Origin: Zymomonas sp. | GTDB taxonomy: Bacteria > Pseudomonadota > Alphaproteobacteria > Sphingomonadales > Sphingomonadaceae | Assembly (NCBI RefSeq): GCF_020216885.1 | Contig: NZ_JAIWON010000021.1 | Span: 1 to 10,000 of the forward strand | Direction of reading: 5' to 3' | Length of the DNA: 10,000 nucleotides | In this document: piece after piece, positions 5,154 through 10,000 of the stretch | Position numbering within the stretch: position 1 is the first letter of the stretch | Layout of the letters: each line of letters opens with the position of its first letter | Notes under the pieces: model-generated | Databases searched by the model: none | The model's input: the letters and a program-made list of their open reading frames with translations, nothing else | What the model was told of the DNA's origin: nothing | Position numbers and translations under genes: made by a program

Positions 5154-7247
5154 ATGAAGCTGTCTCATATAGTAAAGACCATGGCCCATAACCAAAATTT
5201 ACTATCGTCTGATAAAGACGTTAAGCCACGGCTGTCCAGACAGCCCAAGCAACGCAGACAGTTTCTTAAGCTGTGTGCGTCCATCATACCGGCTAGCCTG
5301 TTCCTTTCCGGGCAGAGTTACGGGCAACGCAATAGCATTGCCATCGTCAATCAGCCAGCAGAGACAGACAGTAAAATTGCAAAATGGCAACTATTACGTT
5401 CTGGCACGTCATTATCTTTTCAGGATTATGCCTCTTTTCTGATAGAAAATCCTCACTGGCCTGCTGAAAATATTCTAAGAAAGGCCGCTGAAAAGCATTT
5501 AACCGATGCTTTGACGGCTATAGGGGAAAAACCGCAACAAGCCTTGCGTTTTTTTCAACTCTATCCTCCGGTCTCTAATAATGGCCGCGCGGCTTATGCG
5601 TTAATTCTGGATCAATATAATCAGCCAGCCGAAGCCATCGCACAAGCCAAGGCCGCATGGACAGAAGGGTATCTGTCTCCAGATATCGAAAATAAACTTT
5701 TTGCCCGTTTTAATAACAGCTTCACAGCACAAGAGCAGGCACTCCGTGAAGATCGCTTGTTATTTGGGCATAATATCGAAGCCGCCCGTTTACAGCTTAA
5801 TCGGGTCAGCGAAGATCAAAAGCCCATTTTTGAAGCGCGTATTGCGCTACAGACAGGCGCTCCCGAAGCCGAAGCCCTTGTCTCGGCATTGGGGGCTGAT
5901 GCCGATAATAATCCGGGTTTTCTGGCAGATCATGCCCAGTATTTACGCAGCAAAGCCCGCCCCTTTGATGCCCGATCCTTGCTGGCTCTGCCACGACAAT
6001 GGAAACAAGCGCCAAGCGATGCCGGAGAATGGCTCAATCTACTCCTTACCTTTGCCAAAGCGACCGCTAATGACAAACAATATGCCCAGACTTTAGCCAT
6101 TGTTCGGCAGGTTTACAGCCTCTATCCTGATAGCCGAAAAGTAAAGGAACAATCCTTCACGATCAGGGATCGCTATACCGATCTTCTTTTCTTGGGTGGC
6201 CGGACAGCTTTAAAATACCTCAACCAGCCCAAAGACGCGCTCGCCTTTTTCAGCAATTACGCCGCGGCTTCCAAAAGCCCCCAAAGCCGCAGCCGAGGCT
6301 ATTATTGGGCAGGTCGTTCAGCTTTAGCCATGCGGGATGATGCCCTTGCCCGCCGCTATTTCGCAGCAGCAGGCCAATCCCCTGACCAGTTCTATGGCCA
6401 GCTTTCTCTTGAATTATTGGGACAGAGCGTGCCAATCCCGCCTTATGGGGCTGCGCTGCCCGATTCTTCGCAGCAAAATATCTTCTACAGCAGCTCTCTG
6501 GTGCAAGCGACCATCCGTTTGGGACAGCAACAAAATTGGCGCGATCAAAGCCTGTTCTTGCGCGCCCTTGCCAACAGCCTGACCCGCCCAGAAGAATACG
6601 CGCTGGCCATTGATCTTAGCCAACGCATCGGTAGACAAGATCTAGCCGTCATGGCCTGTCGTTCTATGCGGAATAGCGACCTGATCGCCTATAATCGTAG
6701 CGGTTATCCAAGCTATTCCCTTCCCAATGAAAGCGAACCGAGCTGGGTAATGGTGCATGCGCTTTCCCGTCAGGAAAGCCAATTCGACCGCCATGCGAAA
6801 AGCAGCGTTGGCGCGCTTGGCTTGATGCAGCTCATGCCGAAAACGGCCAAAGATCAATCCCAGAAATTAGGCTTAGCCTATGACCCTGCGCGTCTGGTAA
6901 ATGATCCAGCCTTCAACCTGACCTTAGGTGCCAGCTTTTACGAAAGAATGCGCAGCTATTATCAAGGCAGCCATCTTTTGGCGGTTGCCGCCTATAATTC
7001 AGGGCCCGGCAATGTGAATCGCTATCTTTCAAGCTATGGCGACCCTCGCATGCCTCATGCAGATGTCATCGACTGGATCGAAGATTTTCCCTTGGATGAA
7101 ACCCGTAACTATATTCAGCGCGTCTTAGAAAATGCCGTTGTCTATAGCCGGATTGATCCCGACACCAATCGCAGCCGCGTTGGAGGTCAGGCCTTATCTG
7201 ATTATCTCGGTGGGATGGATCATATCGGGACGACGCTTTCACGCTAG
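5154..7247 (+). CDS. slt: Slt-type lytic murein transglycosylase with Tat-like signal peptide
   Basis: This 697-residue protein (688 if the ATG at 5181 is used) has the layout of soluble lytic transglycosylases: a signal sequence, a long alpha-helical region (about 75-520) like the superhelical U domain, and a C-terminal GH23/SLT catalytic domain (about 525-670). The domain carries catalytic E541 in SRQESQFD, then GALGLMQLMP (553-562), AAYNSGPG (612-619) and ETRNYIQRVLEN (649-660). Such enzymes cut the MurNAc-GlcNAc bond and form 1,6-anhydro ends in the periplasm. The N-terminus has QRRQFLK (33-39) before a hydrophobic run, suggesting Tat export. Neither candidate ATG has a good ribosome binding site; 5181 has a weak AAAG upstream. 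The gene diverges from dapA and ends in a strong terminator. Confidence 0.93.
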   Translation: MKLSHIVKTMAHNQNLLSSDKDVKPRLSRQPKQRRQFLKLCASIIPASLFLSGQSYGQRNSIAIVNQPAETDSKIAKWQLLRSGTSLSFQDYASFLIENPHWPAENILRKAAEKHLTDALTAIGEKPQQALRFFQLYPPVSNNGRAAYALILDQYNQPAEAIAQAKAAWTEGYLSPDIENKLFARFNNSFTAQEQALREDRLLFGHNIEAARLQLNRVSEDQKPIFEARIALQTGAPEAEALVSALGADADNNPGFLADHAQYLRSKARPFDARSLLALPRQWKQAPSDAGEWLNLLLTFAKATANDKQYAQTLAIVRQVYSLYPDSRKVKEQSFTIRDRYTDLLFLGGRTALKYLNQPKDALAFFSNYAAASKSPQSRSRGYYWAGRSALAMRDDALARRYFAAAGQSPDQFYGQLSLELLGQSVPIPPYGAALPDSSQQNIFYSSSLVQATIRLGQQQNWRDQSLFLRALANSLTRPEEYALAIDLSQRIGRQDLAVMACRSMRNSDLIAYNRSGYPSYSLPNESEPSWVMVHALSRQESQFDRHAKSSVGALGLMQLMPKTAKDQSQKLGLAYDPARLVNDPAFNLTLGASFYERMRSYYQGSHLLAVAAYNSGPGNVNRYLSSYGDPRMPHADVIDWIEDFPLDETRNYIQRVLENAVVYSRIDPDTNRSRVGGQALSDYLGGMDHIGTTLSR
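5166..5195 (-). promoter_or_regulatory. Weak candidate promoter for dapA-smpB
   Basis: On the minus strand, TTGGTT (5190-5195), an 18-nt spacer and TATATG (5166-5171) would start transcription near 5159, about 27 nt before the dapA ATG. Both hexamers are imperfect. The site overlaps the first codons of the divergent lytic transglycosylase frame whichever of its two ATGs is used. Confidence 0.3.
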
Positions 7248-7254
7248 TACACCC

Positions 7255-7292
7255 AAAAAAGCCTGCTACATCAATAAATAGCAGGCTTTTTT
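7255..7292 (+). terminator. Strong Rho-independent terminator after the lytic transglycosylase gene
   Basis: Perfect 14-bp inverted arms, 7255-7268 (A6 then GCCTGCTA) and 7279-7292 (TAGCAGGC then T6), enclose a 10-nt loop and begin 8 nt after the stop codon. The T6 run completes a plus-strand terminator. It separates the gene from greB, which must therefore have its own promoter or depend on read-through. Confidence 0.93.
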
Positions 7293-7324
7293 CACCGCCT
7301 TCAATCAAACAAGACAGATGTCCC

Positions 7325-7822
7325 GTGACAACAAAAAACCCTAATTACATCACACCACAAGGCTTACAAAAGCTAAAGGAACGCTACCATCATCTGATGA
7401 ATAGCGAACGCCCCAAAATTGTTGAAATTGTCAGTTGGGCAGCCGGTAATGGAGATCGCTCAGAAAATGGCGACTACATCTATGGTCGAAAAAAGATGCG
7501 CGAGATTGACCGCGAATTATCATGGTTGTCGCGCCGATTAAAAGCTGCCCGCGTTGTTGATCCCTCTGCGGTAGAAGATCGATCAAAAGTCTGGTTTGGA
7601 GCCACCGTCACCATTGCTGACGAAGACGACAATCAACGCCAAATATCACTGGTGGGTGAAGACGAGGCCGATGCAGGTCAAGGACGAATAAGCTGGAAAT
7701 CACCCTTGGCACGGGCTTTACGCGGTGCAACCTTAGGCGATCTTAGAATTGTCCGCCTACCGGCAGGTGAAAAGGAATGGGAAGTTATAGAAATTGGCTA
7801 TCCTACGCCCATTTCAAAATAA
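7325..7822 (+). CDS. greB: Transcript cleavage factor GreB
   Basis: This 165-residue protein fits GreB. The N-terminal coiled coil (about 10-78) includes ITPQGLQKLKERY, the GreB-like ERPKIVEIVSWAAGNGDRSE and the tip GDRSENGDY (43-51), whose D44 and E47 correspond to the acidic pair that positions Mg2+ in the polymerase secondary channel. RKKMREIDREL (55-65) continues the coil. The C-terminal FKBP-like domain (about 84-160) includes SPLARALRGATLGD. GreB stimulates hydrolysis of backtracked RNA and so rescues arrested polymerase. The chosen start is GTG with no clear ribosome binding site. An ATG at 7318 lies in another frame and ends after eight codons. The gene converges on ppk2 with a 41-bp gap. 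Confidence 0.94.
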   Translation: MTTKNPNYITPQGLQKLKERYHHLMNSERPKIVEIVSWAAGNGDRSENGDYIYGRKKMREIDRELSWLSRRLKAARVVDPSAVEDRSKVWFGATVTIADEDDNQRQISLVGEDEADAGQGRISWKSPLARALRGATLGDLRIVRLPAGEKEWEVIEIGYPTPISK

Positions 7823-7825
7823 TAT

Positions 7826-7854
7826 AAAAAGAGGGCTACCGCATGGATAGCCCC
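7826..7854 (-). terminator. Rho-independent terminator of the aspS-ppk2 transcript
   Basis: On the minus strand GGGCTA (7848-7853) pairs with TAGCCC (7833-7838) around a 9-nt loop and is followed by CTCTTTTT, the T5 lying at 7826-7830. It starts about 10 nt after the ppk2 stop. The plus-strand side has no T tract, so it should work poorly for greB. Confidence 0.8.
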
Positions 7855-7863
7855 CTGAATATT

Positions 7864-8649
7864 CTAATTTCCTAAATCAATGCCCAATTTTTCTTTAGCC
7901 AACAAAACAATTTCAGGATCAAGCGGCGGTGGAGCCGTTGGCAGATTTTTTTCCAACGCATCTGCAATCAACCCAAGCGCTTGGATACGAGCAGCCTGCT
8001 TATTATTAGCATCAATAATATACCAAGGTGCCCAATGCATGTTGCATTGATCGAACATATCCAAAAAAGCCTTCTTATATTCATCCCGCTCGTCACGGGC
8101 ATGAAAATCAGCAGGACTAATCTTCATATGTTTCCAAGGATGCATCAAGCGCCGCTTGAAACGCTCATCTTGCGTCTTGTCAGAGATATGACAGAAAATC
8201 TTGATAAGACGGGTGCCATTTTCACATTGCAATGATTCAAAAGCATTGATCTCATCATAGCTACGCTGCCATTCTTCGTCACTGGCCAGCTTATCGACCC
8301 GTTCAACGAGAACACGGCCATACCAGCTCCGGTCGAAGATAGCGACTTCACCATTTCCGGGCATTTTTGTCCAAAAACGCCACAAGAAATGATGCGCTTT
8401 TTCTTCTTCAGTAGGAACCCCGATAGGCCATACTCTGAAATGGCGTGGATCCCATCCTGTCACCAATCGCTGGATAATACCGCTTTTTCCTGAGCTATCC
8501 GGCCCTTCGAATAAGATAATAGCCTTCCGACGATAGACGATATAGGCCACCAAAAGGTGAGCTAGTCTCTTTTGGAGTTGCACTAGCGCTTTATCGTAAT
8601 CGCCGTTAAACGGCTTTCCCTGTTCGTAATCAGCAAGATTGACAGACAT
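7864..8649 (-). CDS. ppk2: Polyphosphate kinase 2 (PPK2) family protein
   Basis: This 261-residue protein matches a single-domain PPK2. It has Walker A in FEGPDSSGKSGIIQRL (G49-S56, K55 invariant), the family segment PTEEEKAHHFLWRFW (79-93), Walker B/catalytic FDRSWYGRVLVERV (105-118) and a lid region around RFKRRLMHPWKHMKISPADF (163-182). PPK2 enzymes transfer phosphate between inorganic polyphosphate and nucleoside mono- or diphosphates in the cytoplasm. The preferred nucleotide and direction (class I, II or III) cannot be settled by reading. The usual Walker A form FEGWDAAGKGG differs here at several positions (PDSSGKSG). The ATG at 8649 has AGAGGGG about 10 nt upstream and lies 32 nt after the aspS stop, so the two are probably co-transcribed. 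Confidence 0.93.
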   Translation of the reverse strand: MSVNLADYEQGKPFNGDYDKALVQLQKRLAHLLVAYIVYRRKAIILFEGPDSSGKSGIIQRLVTGWDPRHFRVWPIGVPTEEEKAHHFLWRFWTKMPGNGEVAIFDRSWYGRVLVERVDKLASDEEWQRSYDEINAFESLQCENGTRLIKIFCHISDKTQDERFKRRLMHPWKHMKISPADFHARDERDEYKKAFLDMFDQCNMHWAPWYIIDANNKQAARIQALGLIADALEKNLPTAPPPLDPEIVLLAKEKLGIDLGN

Positions 8650-8681
8650 GCGGCATTACCCCTCTGTTGGCATTATCAGAT

Positions 8682-10000
8682 TTACGAAGCTGATTTCTGG
8701 GTAGGTTTCACCGCAATACGCAAAGACAGTTCTTTCAACTGCCGTTCACTTACGGCCGCCGGAGCGCCCATCATCAAGTCTTCTGCTTTTTGGTTCATTG
8801 GGAATAAAACGACTTCACGGATATTAGGTTCACCCGCCAACAGCATCACCATACGGTCAACACCCGGAGCAGCCCCACCATGTGGCGGCGCGCCATATTT
8901 AAAGGCGTTAATCATACCGGCAAAGTTTTCATCAACCATAGCCTGATCATAGCCCGCGATTTCAAAGGCTTTATACATGATCTCTGGCCGATGGTTACGG
9001 ATAGCGCCAGAAGACAATTCGATACCGTTACAGACGATATCATATTGATAAGCTAAAATATCGAGCGGATCTTTGGTTTCCAAGGCTTCCATGCCACCTT
9101 GCGGCATCGAGAATGGATTATGGCTAAAGATGACCTGCTTGGCTTCTTCATCATATTCAAACATCGGGAAATCGACGACCCAACAGAAACGGAAGCTGTC
9201 TTTTTCGATCAGATCGAGCAATTCACCGACGCGGTTACGGGCAAGCCCTGCCAAACGAGCGGCCTCGCCTTCCTTACCGGCGGCAAAGAAAACGCCATCA
9301 TTTTCACCAAGACCAAGATCAGCTAACAGCTTTTTGGTAGCTTCTTCGCCCAGATTGCGGGCAATCGGGCCTCCGGCTTCGCCATTTTTGATATTGATAT
9401 AGCCCAGACCCGCAAAACCTTCTTCGCGCGCCCAGTTGTTCATATCATCAAAGAATTTGCGGCTATTTTTACCAGCTTCCGGTGCCGGAATAGCGCGAAC
9501 AACGGCTCCTTTTGCGACCATACCTGCAAATAAACCAAAACCGGAATCGCGGAAATGTTCGGTGACATCGCTGATTTTTAAAGGATTCCGCAAATCAGGC
9601 TTGTCGGAACCATAATAAAGCATCGCATCACGATAAGCGATACGCGGGAAAGGCGCAGGGGTAACGGTCTTACCGCCGCCGAATTCTTCAAAGACACCAG
9701 CCAAAACGGGTTCGATGGTCGCAAAGACATCTTCTTGGGTGACAAAGCTCATTTCAAAATCGAGCTGATAGAATTCACCGGGCGAACGATCGGCGCGGGC
9801 ATCTTCATCACGGAAACAAGGGGCAATCTGGAAATAACGGTCGAAACCGGCAACCATCATCAACTGTTTGAACATCTGCGGAGCCTGCGGCAACGCATAG
9901 AATTTACCGGGATGGACACGGCTTGGTACCAGATAGTCGCGCGCGCCTTCTGGGCTGGATGCCGTCAAAATCGGGGTCTGATATTCGTTAAAGCCCTGTT
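8682..10000 (-). CDS. aspS: Aspartyl-tRNA synthetase, C-terminal part (5' end beyond the right edge)
   Basis: The minus-strand frame runs from the window edge to the TAA at 8682, giving 438 visible residues of a protein that is usually about 590. No real start is present: the first M-like codon of the open frame is a TTG inside [20 protein letters not shown], a class II catalytic core sequence. Visible parts are motif 2 ([20 protein letters not shown], then [11 protein letters not shown]), the bacterial GAD insertion domain, and motif 3 ([18 protein letters not shown]). The missing N-terminus would contain the OB-fold anticodon-binding domain. The enzyme charges tRNA-Asp; whether it also charges tRNA-Asn (non-discriminating) cannot be judged from this fragment. 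ppk2 follows on the same strand. Confidence 0.97.
   Translation of the reverse strand, partial: QGFNEYQTPILTASSPEGARDYLVPSRVHPGKFYALPQAPQMFKQLMMVAGFDRYFQIAPCFRDEDARADRSPGEFYQLDFEMSFVTQEDVFATIEPVLAGVFEEFGGGKTVTPAPFPRIAYRDAMLYYGSDKPDLRNPLKISDVTEHFRDSGFGLFAGMVAKGAVVRAIPAPEAGKNSRKFFDDMNNWAREEGFAGLGYINIKNGEAGGPIARNLGEEATKKLLADLGLGENDGVFFAAGKEGEAARLAGLARNRVGELLDLIEKDSFRFCWVVDFPMFEYDEEAKQVIFSHNPFSMPQGGMEALETKDPLDILAYQYDIVCNGIELSSGAIRNHRPEIMYKAFEIAGYDQAMVDENFAGMINAFKYGAPPHGGAAPGVDRMVMLLAGEPNIREVVLFPMNQKAEDLMMGAPAAVSERQLKELSLRIAVKPTQKSAS

Noticed and set aside
5133..5195. Longer dapA start at 5195
   Set aside because: The extra 21 residues are not DapA-like, and the ribosome binding site and conserved N-terminus point to 5132.
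8652..8674. TAATGCC repeated twice in the aspS-ppk2 spacer
   Set aside because: A 7-bp repeat in a 32-bp spacer is too short to claim as a regulatory site.

Overview
The window holds conserved alphaproteobacterial housekeeping genes. Gene order, protein sequences and an apparently moderate GC content fit the order Sphingomonadales, and Zymomonas is my best guess. That genus call rests on recognition, not on a search. No phage, IS element, CRISPR array, toxin-antitoxin or defence locus is visible, and I found no clearly new multi-gene system. The points worth a second look are regulatory RNA structures and gene starts.

Left part (1-5132, all minus strand). Reading in the direction of transcription, the order is dapA (lysine and cell-wall precursor synthesis), smpB (ribosome rescue), an AT-rich intergenic region closed by a long-range inverted repeat, an exported M13 zinc metallopeptidase ending in a strong terminator, then tRNA-Trp, secE, nusG and the 5' end of rplK. 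The last four form the familiar translation, secretion and transcription cluster. A hairpin that looks like an L1-protein binding site lies between nusG and rplK, where autoregulation of the rplK-rplA operon would be expected.

Middle (about 5130-7822, plus strand). A large soluble-type lytic transglycosylase diverges from dapA across a very short shared intergenic region. It carries a twin-arginine-like signal sequence. A 14-bp-stem terminator follows it, then a GreB-type transcript cleavage factor with a GTG start and an ambiguous upstream ATG.

Right part (7823-10000, minus strand). A polyphosphate kinase 2 family protein lies 32 bp downstream of aspS (aspartyl-tRNA synthetase, 5' end outside the window), probably in one transcript. 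The ppk2 terminator lies in the short convergent gap with greB.

Functionally the window joins translation (rplK, tRNA-Trp, aspS, smpB), transcription elongation (nusG, greB), protein export (secE), envelope metabolism (dapA, lytic transglycosylase, M13 peptidase) and polyphosphate/nucleotide metabolism (ppk2).
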